Shown here one piece after another: positions 8,533 to 16,685 of a stretch of DNA of 64,000 nucleotides. Below the pieces are notes generated by a model. It ran no database searches and was not told where the DNA came from. It worked only from the letters and a program-made list of their open reading frames with translations. The translations under genes and the position numbers were made by a program. Source of the stretch: an uncultured bacterium (GTDB taxonomy: Bacteria > Bacteroidota > Bacteroidia > Bacteroidales > Bacteroidaceae); assembly GCA_945829425.1 (NCBI GenBank), contig CALZUQ010000004.1, forward strand, positions 1 to 64,000, in the 5' to 3' direction. Positions within the stretch are counted from its first letter, which is position 1, and the number at the start of each line of letters is the position of its first letter.

Positions 8533-8540
8533 TAAATTTG
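8533..8540 (+). promoter_or_regulatory. Promoter -7 element before the zapA operon
   Basis: TAAATTTG, 18 bp before the start codon at 8559. A CTTG at 8507-8510 is a possible but poorly spaced -33 element. Confidence 0.55.
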
Positions 8541-8558
8541 TAACAAAAATATATCTGT

Positions 8559-8870
8559 ATGGCAAATACCGAGCAGGAAATATTTGATTTTACAGCACTC
8601 GTAAGACGTCTCTTGAAAGTGCATTGGGAGACGAAGGAAGAGTTATGCAAGGTAAAGTCAGACCTTGAGAGACAAGCCCGTGAACTCAAGGATATGGAAA
8701 CGCTCGCCAATGCCGCCATGCACGACTATGACATGCTGAAAACCGCCAAAATGCTCGAAATAGGCGACAACGACATCGCCACAGCAAAACGAAGGGTCAG
8801 CAAACTCATAAGGGACGTGGACAGATGTATCACATTGCTCACAGGGCAGCAAACCTCTTCTCAAAAGTGA
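8559..8870 (+). CDS. Small coiled-coil protein upstream of zapA
   Basis: 103 aa, charged and mostly helical; heptad-like stretches (LKVHWETKEELCKVKSDLERQ... style) suggest a coiled coil over most of the length. No signal peptide or known domain. The stop codon is 9 bp before the zapA start, so the two are co-translated. A short coiled-coil protein beside ZapA invites comparison with ZapB, which binds ZapA at the Z-ring, but no sequence signature supports that; it is an inference from size, shape and position only. Confidence 0.7.
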   Translation: MANTEQEIFDFTALVRRLLKVHWETKEELCKVKSDLERQARELKDMETLANAAMHDYDMLKTAKMLEIGDNDIATAKRRVSKLIRDVDRCITLLTGQQTSSQK

Positions 8871-8878
8871 GACTTACT

Positions 8879-9175
8879 ATGGCTGAAGACAATAAGCTAA
8901 ATATAAGATTGCATGTCTACGATACAGACTTTTCGGTGAAAATAGATCGTGAAGACGAGGAGATGTATCGTAAAGCTTCAAGACTAATAAGTGAGGTCGT
9001 AGGAAACTACACACAGTATTACAAGGGACTGAAAAGCGAGAAGGAAATTCTCTATATGGCTCTTGTAGACATTACCTTGCGCTATGAAAAAGAAGCAAGA
9101 CGCAATGATACAACACCTTATTCTGACATCCTTAGGCAACTTACGAAAGAGATTGATGACGCTTTAAAGGAGTAA
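8879..9175 (+). CDS. zapA: Cell division protein ZapA
   Basis: 98 aa from the ATG at 8879 (MAEDNKLNIRLHVY); the track start at 8825 would overlap the previous gene. The pattern matches ZapA: an N-terminal beta strand region (IRLHVYDTDFSVKID), the segment EEMYRKASRLISEVV, and a C-terminal helix (LYMALVDITLRYEKEARR). ZapA crosslinks FtsZ protofilaments at the division site. It is the second gene of a pair and is followed by a 270-bp gap holding a candidate structured RNA, then rny. Confidence 0.85.
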   Translation: MAEDNKLNIRLHVYDTDFSVKIDREDEEMYRKASRLISEVVGNYTQYYKGLKSEKEILYMALVDITLRYEKEARRNDTTPYSDILRQLTKEIDDALKE

Positions 9176-9177
9176 TG

Positions 9178-9392
9178 GGATAGCCACAAACTAACGAAAA
9201 ACGGAAGGACGAAAACCAAGACTAAAACCAAAACTGAAATGCGAACGGGAAAGGCTGTCGAGACACACCCTTCACAAACCGTTTGACAACGAAGAAACAG
9301 GGTGAGGATTCCAAAGAGCCACTCAGAGAACAACGATAATACCGGGTGAGGTCGGAGAAGAAAGCGTTAACAAGGTTGGTGGGGCTGTCAGA
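9178..9392 (+). ncRNA. ssrS: Candidate structured RNA, possibly 6S RNA
   Basis: The gap between zapA and rny has no ORF on the plus strand but a foldable sequence. The ends pair (GATAGCC near 9180 with GGCTGTC near 9385), and an inner stem can form between CACCCT (9267-9272) and AGGGTG (about 9299-9304), leaving a large open middle, as in 6S RNA. I recall that 6S RNA genes often sit beside zapA and, in Bacteroidota, near rny, but I cannot verify it here. The exact ends are guesses and no promoter or terminator was found. A plain leader region for rny is the alternative. Confidence 0.42.
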
Positions 9393-9446
9393 CGTATTGT
9401 ACATTCATATTTATTAATCTTATATTTAAATCACAAACTAAAAAAA

Positions 9447-10985
9447 ATGACAATTTTCATAATCATAACGGCTGTGGCTGGACTGCTCGTCGGTGTCTGC
9501 ATAGGATATATCCTTTTCAGATATATAATAAAAGGTATATATCACGGTATGCTCGCTACTGCCGAGAAAGAGTCGGAAGTACTGAAACAAAACAAGCTCT
9601 TGGAGGTGAAAGCAAAATACCTCAATAAGAAAAACGAACTTGAGAAAGAGGCGCAACAGAGAAACCAACGGTTTCAGCAGAACGAACAGAAGCTGAAACA
9701 GAAAGAACAGACACTATCCCAGAGACTCGACGAGGTGAACCACAGAAAGCAGGAACTGGACAACATCTCACAGAAACTGGAAAACGAGAAGAACCTCCTA
9801 CAGGCAAAAGAAGCCGAGGTGGAGAAAATGGAGCAGATGCAGCTTCAGAAACTGGAGCAGATAAGCGGGCTGAGCGCAGAAGAGGCAAGGACACGCCTTG
9901 TGGAAAGCATGAAAGACAAAGCACGCCTCGACGCAGCAGGATATATCAACGAGATTATTGAAGAAGCAAAGCTCAACGCCAACCAGCAAGCGAAAAAAAT
10001 CGTCATACAGACAATACAGCGTACTGCTACAGAGACTGCAATAGAAAACTCTGTGAGCGTCTTCCATATCGACAACGATGAGGTGAAGGGACGCATCATA
10101 GGACGCGAAGGACGAAACATACGTGCCTTGGAAGCTGCCTGCGGAGTGGAGATTGTCGTTGACGACACTCCTGAGGCCATCGTAATATCAGCCTTCGACC
10201 CTATACGCCGTGAGGTATGCCGTCTCGCTCTACATCAGCTCGTTTCCGACGGTCGCATACATCCGGCACGCATAGAGGAAGTTGTGGCAAAGGTGAAGAA
10301 ACAGCTTGACAACGAGATAATCGAGACAGGCAAGCGCACAACCATAGACCTTGGCATACACGGCCTGCATCCGGAACTGGTACGCATAGTGGGAAAAATG
10401 AAATACCGCTCTTCTTACGGGCAGAACCTGCTGCAACACGCACGCGAGACGGCAAACCTTTGTGCCGTAATGGCATCAGAACTCGGACTGAACCCGAAGA
10501 AGGCAAAACGTGCCGGACTGCTTCACGATATCGGCAAGGTGCCTGACGAAGAGAACGAGATGCCACACGCTCTCTACGGTGCTAAGGTAGCAGAGAAATA
10601 TAAGGAGAAACCGGATATATGCAACGCTATCGGAGCACACCACGACGAAATGGAGATGCAGACACTCCTCGCACCTATCGTACAGGTCTGCGACGCTATC
10701 TCAGGAGCACGTCCGGGAGCACGACGCGAAATTGTAGAGGCATATATCAAACGTCTCAACGACCTGGAGGCTATCGCAATGTCTTATCCAGGAGTGACAA
10801 AGACATACGCCATACAGGCGGGACGCGAACTCCGCGTGATTGTCGGAGCAGACAAGATGACCGATGCAGATACAGAGGCACTCTCTGGAGAGATAGCCAA
10901 CAAGATACAGACGGAGATGACTTATCCGGGACAAGTGAAGATAACCGTAATACGCGAGACACGCTCCGTGGCATACGCAAAATAA
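9447..10985 (+). CDS. rny: Ribonuclease Y
   Basis: 512 aa, usual length. One N-terminal membrane helix (residues 2-25) anchors it to the inner membrane; a long coiled coil rich in Lys, Glu and Gln runs to about residue 140; a KH RNA-binding domain includes [20 protein letters not shown] and [15 protein letters not shown]; the HD domain has [12 protein letters not shown] (HD pair) and GAHHDEM. It cuts single-stranded mRNA to start decay. It lies after zapA and the candidate RNA; four 23-bp tandem repeats and a strong terminator follow. Confidence 0.96.
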   Translation: MTIFIIITAVAGLLVGVCIGYILFRYIIKGIYHGMLATAEKESEVLKQNKLLEVKAKYLNKKNELEKEAQQRNQRFQQNEQKLKQKEQTLSQRLDEVNHRKQELDNISQKLENEKNLLQAKEAEVEKMEQMQLQKLEQISGLSAEEARTRLVESMKDKARLDAAGYINEIIEEAKLNANQQAKKIVIQTIQRTATETAIENSVSVFHIDNDEVKGRIIGREGRNIRALEAACGVEIVVDDTPEAIVISAFDPIRREVCRLALHQLVSDGRIHPARIEEVVAKVKKQLDNEIIETGKRTTIDLGIHGLHPELVRIVGKMKYRSSYGQNLLQHARETANLCAVMASELGLNPKKAKRAGLLHDIGKVPDEENEMPHALYGAKVAEKYKEKPDICNAIGAHHDEMEMQTLLAPIVQVCDAISGARPGARREIVEAYIKRLNDLEAIAMSYPGVTKTYAIQAGRELRVIVGADKMTDADTEALSGEIANKIQTEMTYPGQVKITVIRETRSVAYAK

Positions 10986-11069
10986 ACGAAAAGCAAAGCG
11001 AAAATAAAACGAAAAGCAAAGCGAAAATAAAACGAAAAGCAAAGCGAAAATAAAACGAAAAGCAAAGCG
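10984..11069. repeat. 23-bp tandem repeat, nearly four copies, after rny
   Basis: Unit AAAATAAAACGAAAAGCAAAGCG; full copies at 11001-11023, 11024-11046 and 11047-11069, preceded by a partial copy overlapping the rny stop codon region. The copies are identical, suggesting recent slippage. They fall between the stop codon and the terminator, so they are transcribed in the 3' UTR. Confidence 0.9.
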
Positions 11070-11071
11070 AA

Positions 11072-11112
11072 AAAAATCTCCTTCCTGCCATTGTTGCAGG
11101 AAGGAGATTTTT
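11072..11112. terminator. Bidirectional terminator between rny and the Crp/Fnr gene
   Basis: 17-bp perfect stem (AAAAATCTCCTTCCTGC and its complement) with a 7-nt loop; A-run on one side and T-run on the other serve both convergent genes. Confidence 0.9.
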
Positions 11113-11144
11113 CTCTTTATGGCATATATACGACTGGCGACAAC

Positions 11145-11735
11145 CTACATAGGCATGGCGCGCACACGCGACAATGTCTCAGGTGTCATCTGTAGATAAG
11201 AGGCGATATACACCAAAGGAGCACGGAGAGCCACCTGGGGCATAAGCTTGCAGAAACGCACATAACGGTCGTGAGCCGTCTCGAACCTCACGAGGTCAGC
11301 GTGGATCTGAGAAATAATCAGCGACTCCTCAAGAATTTTTCTGTACAAGATCTGTATGTTATTGTTGTGCAACGCCACTTCCTCAAGCGACTTCTTCGGC
11401 ATGGCAAAGATATATGTATTCTCTAACGCCGTAATCTCCTGCTTTGTAGGTATCTCCTGGAAAAGACTTTGAATACTCATGAAAATATTTCCGTCTACAC
11501 CAAGATATTCTGTCACCTCCTTCTTGTTCTTGATATATGACTGGCGCACTAACCCAGTATGGATATAGTAAATATTCTTACACACCTCGCCCTCAGAAAG
11601 TATTTTCTTTCCTTTAGGGAACGTCATGGGGACGAGTATTTCCTCCAAGGCGTTCAGCTCGTCATGGGTCATGGTACTGTATTTCCTCGCCAGTTCTCGC
11701 GCTATATCTCGCGTTGCAATAGGTTGTTGTTTCAT
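11145..11735 (-). CDS. Crp/Fnr-family transcription regulator
   Basis: 196 aa. The N-terminal two thirds are a cyclic-nucleotide-binding-like beta barrel (FPKGKKILSEGEVCKNIYYI, then the LVRQSYIKNKKEVTEY strand region), followed by the dimer helix and a C-terminal helix-turn-helix (LVYIASYLQMTPETLSRVR). The protein ends right after that helix, so the wing is short, a common form in Bacteroidota. The cNMP pocket residues are not conserved enough to predict a ligand, and there are no Fnr-type cysteines. It is downstream of lepA on the same strand with a 210-bp gap that may hold its own promoter. Confidence 0.85.
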   Translation of the reverse strand: MKQQPIATRDIARELARKYSTMTHDELNALEEILVPMTFPKGKKILSEGEVCKNIYYIHTGLVRQSYIKNKKEVTEYLGVDGNIFMSIQSLFQEIPTKQEITALENTYIFAMPKKSLEEVALHNNNIQILYRKILEESLIISQIHADLVRFETAHDRYVRFCKLMPQVALRAPLVYIASYLQMTPETLSRVRAMPM

Positions 11736-11789
11736 AAGTATTATTATCTACAGTTATTGTTATAGGTACGTTCTTGAACTACCATTGAG

Positions 11790-11821
11790 TCAGTGGGGCT
11801 GTAGGAAAGGTCTCCCACTGA
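11790..11821 (-). terminator. Hairpin between lepA and the Crp/Fnr gene
   Basis: TCAGTGGG (11790-11797) pairs with CCCACTGA (11814-11821). No strong T-run follows on either strand, so it may be an attenuator or a weak terminator. Confidence 0.35.
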
Positions 11822-11945
11822 ATAATAGTTTTTATGGTATGGGGAACACCTGCCCTGTCGGCATAATGTCTCAAGACAGGTTTCCACCGTTGGTCTATGC
11901 TGTGCAGCATTGAAGGGCGCCCCTTCATGCCATACTTCGTGTTTG

Positions 11946-13727
11946 TCAGTCCAGTTTCAGTACAGCGAGGAAAGCCTTCTGCGGAACCTCTACATTGCCT
12001 ATCTGCTTCATGCGTTTCTTGCCTTTCTTCTGCTTCTCAAGCAGTTTACGCTTTCTGCTCACGTCACCGCCATAACACTTTGCCGTAACGTCTTTTCTGA
12101 CACATTTTATCGTCTCACGCGCAACGATCTTCGCACCGATAGCCGCCTGTATGGCAATGTCGAACTGCTGCCGTGGAATAAGTTCCTTGAGTTTCTCACA
12201 CATTCTTCTGCCAAGCGTCACGGCGTTGTCAACATGTGTCAGAGCCGAAAGAGCGTCAACACTCTCTCCGTTTAGAAGGATGTCCAGCTTCGCCAGCTTC
12301 GACGGTCTGAATCCGTCGACATGATAGTCGAAGGATGCATAACCTTTTGATATGGACTTTAGCTTGTCATAGAAGTCTATGACTATCTCTCCGAGGGGAA
12401 GCATGAAATGTATCTCTACGCGGTTGCCGGAGATATACTCCTGCTTGATAAGCTCGCCCCTCTTGTCGAGACACAGCGTCATGATAGGTCCAATGAAGCT
12501 GGTATCTGTTATTATAGTAGCATGAATATATGGCTCCTCGATATGGTCTATAGACATCAGGTCGGGGAGTCCGGAAGGGTTATGGACCTCCTTCGCCTCA
12601 CCGTGTTTGTCATATACCATATACGATACGTTAGGCACTGTAGTGATGACATCCATATTAAACTCGCGGTCGAGACGTTCCTGAACAATCTCCATGTGGA
12701 GAAGTCCGAGGAAGCCGCAACGGAAGCCGAAGCCGAGTGCTACGGAAGACTCCGGAGTGAATGTCAGCGAGGCGTCGTTGAGCTGCAGCTTCTCAAGTGA
12801 AGCCCTCAGGTTCTCATAGTCAGAAGGGTCTATAGGATATACGCCTGCGAAGACCATAGACTTCACCTCCTGAAAGCCCGAGATGGCTTTGTCGCACGGC
12901 ACCGCCACATGGGTTATGGTATCTCCCACAGCCACTTCCTTGGCGTTCTTTATACCGCTTATAATATATCCTACCTCTCCGGTGTTCATCTGCTGCTTAG
13001 GCACCATGTCCATTTTCAGCACTCCCACCTCGTCTGCAACATACTCCATGCCGGTATTGAAGAACTTCACCTTGTCGCCCTTTTTTATCGAACCGTTCTC
13101 AATCTTGAAGTAGGCTATGATACCCCTGAAAGAGTTAAAGACAGAGTCGAAGATAAGAGCCTGCAACGGAGCCTTAGGGTCGCCGGTAGGATGAGGGATG
13201 CGCTCTACGACGGCGTCGAGAACTGCAGGTATGCCTTCTCCTGTTTTTCCTGAAGCACGCAGAATATCCTCTCTGTCGCAGCCTATCAGTTCTATTATCT
13301 CGTCCTCCACTTCTTCCGGCATGGCTGACGGCATGTCTATTTTGTTTATTACCGGTATAATTTCCAGATTATGGTCTATAGCCATATAAAGGTTAGAGAT
13401 TGTCTGTGCCTGCACTCCCTGTGTGGCGTCAACAATGAGCAGTGCGCCTTCACACGCCGCAATCGACCTGCTGACCTCATACGAGAAGTCAACATGTCCC
13501 GGAGTATCTATCAAGTTTAGAATATATTTCTCACCTTTATAATTATATTCCATCTGTATGGCATGGCTCTTTATCGTTATACCTCTCTCTTTCTCAAGGT
13601 CCATATCATCGAGCATCTGTCCTTCTGTTACCTGAATAGTATTCGTGTATTCAAGGAGCCTGTCTGCCAATGTGCTTTTTCCGTGGTCTATATGAGCAAT
13701 TATGCAAAAGTTTCTAATGTGTATCAT
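11946..13727 (-). CDS. lepA: Elongation factor 4 (LepA)
   Basis: 593 aa, typical length. GTPase motifs: G1 [10 protein letters not shown]2 region [10 protein letters not shown]3 DTPGHVDF, G4 NKIDMP. The rest follows the EF-G-like domains and the LepA-specific C-terminal domain with [20 protein letters not shown]. It binds stalled or early ribosomes at the membrane or in the cytoplasm and promotes back-translocation or initiation, depending on the study. A -7 promoter element lies 45 bp upstream. Divergent from the carboxyltransferase gene. Confidence 0.97.
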   Translation of the reverse strand: MIHIRNFCIIAHIDHGKSTLADRLLEYTNTIQVTEGQMLDDMDLEKERGITIKSHAIQMEYNYKGEKYILNLIDTPGHVDFSYEVSRSIAACEGALLIVDATQGVQAQTISNLYMAIDHNLEIIPVINKIDMPSAMPEEVEDEIIELIGCDREDILRASGKTGEGIPAVLDAVVERIPHPTGDPKAPLQALIFDSVFNSFRGIIAYFKIENGSIKKGDKVKFFNTGMEYVADEVGVLKMDMVPKQQMNTGEVGYIISGIKNAKEVAVGDTITHVAVPCDKAISGFQEVKSMVFAGVYPIDPSDYENLRASLEKLQLNDASLTFTPESSVALGFGFRCGFLGLLHMEIVQERLDREFNMDVITTVPNVSYMVYDKHGEAKEVHNPSGLPDLMSIDHIEEPYIHATIITDTSFIGPIMTLCLDKRGELIKQEYISGNRVEIHFMLPLGEIVIDFYDKLKSISKGYASFDYHVDGFRPSKLAKLDILLNGESVDALSALTHVDNAVTLGRRMCEKLKELIPRQQFDIAIQAAIGAKIVARETIKCVRKDVTAKCYGGDVSRKRKLLEKQKKGKKRMKQIGNVEVPQKAFLAVLKLD

Positions 13728-13771
13728 AAACAGTTTGTCACGTTTCTCTTTTTCACATACATAATACGTTG

Positions 13772-13779
13772 CAAATATA
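13772..13779 (-). promoter_or_regulatory. lepA promoter -7 element
   Basis: Minus strand TATATTTG, matching TAnnTTTG, 45 bp before the start codon. No TTTG at the expected upstream distance. Confidence 0.5.
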
Positions 13780-14075
13780 CATATTTATTTTCGATAATTA
13801 ATAACATGTTAATATTTTTTTTGAAAAAAATGTCATTTTTGACCTTAATGTATGTCAAGAACACAATAGTGACTGTCTATAACGTAGATTTTCAATACTC
13901 ACCAATTATGCAATCCTGACATGCCCGATTATGAAACGAATGTGAAAAAAAACGTCATTAAGACAAGAAGACGAGACCTACAGACGAAGAACGCAGCACG
14001 AAGGTGTCATGACCCTAATACGTTAAAAAGCATAAAAAAAACAGCCGCAACAATAACAGTTATAATAAAAAACAG

Positions 14076-14083
14076 TACCTTTG
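14076..14083 (+). promoter_or_regulatory. Promoter -7 element before the carboxyltransferase gene
   Basis: TACCTTTG, exact -7 consensus. The leader to the ATG at 14208 would be about 115 nt. Confidence 0.55.
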
Positions 14084-14207
14084 TCGTATATTTTATACAT
14101 AAATATTATACACATAAATTCTTCAAACAGTAATGTAGCGTATAAGGCTTATCCTTATTGCAAAGAACGAGTATTTCACTTATTGCAAACAAAGAAAGGA
14201 AAAGGAT

Positions 14208-15992
14208 ATGAAACGCAAGATACAGTTCAGTCTCGTTTACAGAGACATGTGGCAGAGTTCTGGAAAGTTCCAGCCACTTCGTGAGCAGTTGGAAAGAGTG
14301 GCTCCAGCTATAATCAGCATGGGATGCTTCTCACGTGTAGAGACAAACGGAGGCGCTTTCGAGCAGGTAAACCTACTGGCGGGCGAAAACCCGAACAACG
14401 CGGTACGTGCCTTCTGCAAGCCTTTCAATGAGGCTGGCATAAAGACGCACATGCTCGACCGCGGGCTAAACGCATTGCGCATGTACCCCGTACCTAACGA
14501 CGTGCGACGCCTGATGTATAAGGTGAAGCATGCGCAAGGCGTAGACATAACACGCATATTCTGCGGACTTAACGACGAGAGGAATATCATACCTTCCATA
14601 ATCTGGGCGAAGGAAGCCGGCATGACACCTCAGGCAACGCTCTGCATAACATTCTCCCCCGTGCATACCGTAAAGTACTACATGGAGAAGGTCGACCATT
14701 TCATTGCTGCCGGCGCCAGTGAGATATGTCTCAAGGACATGGCGGGAATAGGACGCCCGCATTTCCTCGGACGCCTCACGAAAGCCATCAAGACGAAATA
14801 CCCCGACGTGCTGGTGGAATACCACGGACATTCGGGACCTGGACTCTCCATGGCATCCATTCTGGAGGTATGCGAGAACGGTGCTGACATCATAGATACC
14901 GCCATAGAACCGCTGAGCTGGGGTAAGGTTCACCCTGACATCATATCCGTACGAGCCATGCTCGACGATGCCGGATTCGACGTTCCGGAGATAGACATGA
15001 ACGCATATATGACGGCACGCACACTGACACAGGAGTTCATTGACGACTGGCTCGGTTATTTCATCAACCCAGCCAACAAACACATGTCGTCACTGCTCAT
15101 AGGCTGCGGACTCCCTGGGGGCATGATGGGCTCAATGATGGCAGACCTCGGTGGCATACAGGGAGTCATCAACAACCTGAAGAAAAAGAAGGGTGAGCCG
15201 GAACTGACCACCGACGATATGCTCGTAGCTCTTTTCAACGAGGTGGAGTATGTATGGCCACGCGTAGGCTATCCTCCGCTTGTGACACCTTTCTCACAAT
15301 ACGTCAAGAACATTGCACTCTTCAACCTGCTCACCATAGAGCAGGGCAAGGGACGCTACGTCATGATGGACGACTCGGTATGGGGCATGATCCTCGGAAA
15401 GAGTGGCAAGATACCTGGAGAGATAGCTCCGGAACTCATAGAACTCGCAAAGCAGAAAGGATTTGAATTTGTTACGGCAGACCCACATACGTTCTACCCC
15501 GACGCATTAGACTCCTTCCGTGAGGAAATGGACAAGAACGGCTGGGAGTATGGTCCTGACGACGAAGAACTCTTCGAACTCGCTATGCACCCTGAGCAGT
15601 ACCGTAACTATAAGAGCGGGCAGGCTAAGAAGAACTTCCTCGCTGACCTCGACAAGGCTAAGGCGGAGAAGATGTCAGCAAAAGGCGTGAAGGTGACACC
15701 AGAAGAAATCGCAGCATTCAAACATGCCAAGGCAGACAAGATTGAAGCTCCCGTGGCAGGACAGGTGTTCTATGAATTCCAAGGCGGGGCTGACGGCTCA
15801 AAAGCCATGACACCGGAGATAGGAAGGAAATATGAGGAAGGCGAGCTACTGTGTTATATACATACGTCATGGGGAGAATATGCAGAGATACCTGCCGCCC
15901 TCGGCGGAAAACTCGTCGACGTAGCCATACCTCAGGGTGGAAAAGTTAACCGCGGAGGAACTATAGCATGGATAGAACGGGAGAAAGAATAA
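14208..15992 (+). CDS. Biotin-dependent carboxyltransferase subunit (OadA / pyruvate carboxylase B type), no biotin lysine seen
   Basis: 594 aa. Residues 1-300 form the carboxyltransferase barrel: YRDMWQSSG in place of the usual RD(A/G)xQS, LKDMAGIGRP with the carbamylated-Lys/metal region, and YHGHSGPGLSM for the metal-binding His pair. A conserved carboxylase domain follows, and the last 70 residues (EAPVAGQVFYEFQG to GGTIAWIE) look like a biotinyl domain. The usual EAMKM site is missing: the position reads LLCYIHTSWGEYAEIP, without a lysine. A separate biotin carrier would then be needed, as in multi-subunit decarboxylases. Role: carboxyl transfer between pyruvate/oxaloacetate or a similar acid. 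Substrate not certain. Confidence 0.82.
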   Translation: MKRKIQFSLVYRDMWQSSGKFQPLREQLERVAPAIISMGCFSRVETNGGAFEQVNLLAGENPNNAVRAFCKPFNEAGIKTHMLDRGLNALRMYPVPNDVRRLMYKVKHAQGVDITRIFCGLNDERNIIPSIIWAKEAGMTPQATLCITFSPVHTVKYYMEKVDHFIAAGASEICLKDMAGIGRPHFLGRLTKAIKTKYPDVLVEYHGHSGPGLSMASILEVCENGADIIDTAIEPLSWGKVHPDIISVRAMLDDAGFDVPEIDMNAYMTARTLTQEFIDDWLGYFINPANKHMSSLLIGCGLPGGMMGSMMADLGGIQGVINNLKKKKGEPELTTDDMLVALFNEVEYVWPRVGYPPLVTPFSQYVKNIALFNLLTIEQGKGRYVMMDDSVWGMILGKSGKIPGEIAPELIELAKQKGFEFVTADPHTFYPDALDSFREEMDKNGWEYGPDDEELFELAMHPEQYRNYKSGQAKKNFLADLDKAKAEKMSAKGVKVTPEEIAAFKHAKADKIEAPVAGQVFYEFQGGADGSKAMTPEIGRKYEEGELLCYIHTSWGEYAEIPAALGGKLVDVAIPQGGKVNRGGTIAWIEREKE

Positions 15993-16025
15993 TAAATCAT
16001 TGTATGACAACGGCATAAGATATTC

Positions 16026-16604
16026 ATGACAGACTATTCACGAATACTCAACTATTTTTATCCCGAAGCAGACAGGCTTCGGGATATTCTTTTTACGCAT
16101 AGCACGGGGGTGGCTCGTCACGCCATAGCCATTGTCGACCGACACCCGGAACTGCATGCCGACCGAGACATAGTTCTGGCTGGAGCCATGGTCCACGACA
16201 TCGGAATACGTTACTGTGACGCTCCCGGAATATGCTGCCACGGCACACATCCCTATATCTGCCACGGCACTCTTGGAGGCAAGATGCTGCGCTCCAACGC
16301 CTCAACACTCGGACTTTCTGAGGTTGAGACGGAGACGCTGGCACGCATATGCGAACGCCATACCGGAACAGGACTGACAAAGGCACAGATTATCAGCCAG
16401 AGACTCCCTCTGCCTCCCTGTGACCTCGTCCCAGAAACCATTGAAGAGCAGATAATATGCTATGCTGACAAGTTCTTCTCTAAGACAAGACCAGCAGAGA
16501 TGAAGCAATATGAGAAAGCCGTAGCATCACTGAGGAAATTCGGTGAGGAAGGCATAAAAATCTTTGAGGAGTGGCATAAACTTTTTTTAACCCGCGATAT
16601 ATAA
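16026..16604 (+). CDS. HD-domain phosphohydrolase
   Basis: 192 aa, cytoplasmic. HD signature: FTHSTGVARHA (first His), AGAMVHDIGI (HD pair), then HGTLGGKML and ICERHTG; the last acid is in CYADKFFSKTRP. This is the layout of HDIG-type proteins acting on nucleotides or other phosphoesters. A CCHGTHPYICHG stretch with extra Cys and His residues between the metal motifs is unusual. It begins 34 bp after the carboxyltransferase gene, so probably shares its transcript. Substrate unknown. Confidence 0.82.
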   Translation: MTDYSRILNYFYPEADRLRDILFTHSTGVARHAIAIVDRHPELHADRDIVLAGAMVHDIGIRYCDAPGICCHGTHPYICHGTLGGKMLRSNASTLGLSEVETETLARICERHTGTGLTKAQIISQRLPLPPCDLVPETIEEQIICYADKFFSKTRPAEMKQYEKAVASLRKFGEEGIKIFEEWHKLFLTRDI

Positions 16605-16654
16605 AGAAATTATAATTTTTCCGCAGACATACCGTCTTTTCATTTTTTTCTTAG

Positions 16655-16662
16655 TAATTTTG
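16655..16662 (+). promoter_or_regulatory. lptD promoter -7 element
   Basis: TAATTTTG, 24 bp before the start codon at 16686, giving a very short leader. No clear -33 TTTG. Confidence 0.55.
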
Positions 16663-16685
16663 CACGATATTATGAGCCTACAGCA

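Larger units (their letters stand above)
13728..14207. other. Divergent AT-rich intergenic region with two promoters
   Basis: 480 bp between lepA (minus) and the carboxyltransferase gene (plus). It holds a lepA -7 element at 13772-13779 and one for the plus-strand gene at 14076-14083. No other gene, repeat or strong hairpin was seen; the short ORFs here have low-complexity, Lys-rich translations. Confidence 0.6.

Noticed and set aside
10619-11053. 144-codon ORF across the end of rny
   Set aside because: Out of frame with rny, with a Lys/Arg-rich tail made by the 23-bp repeats.
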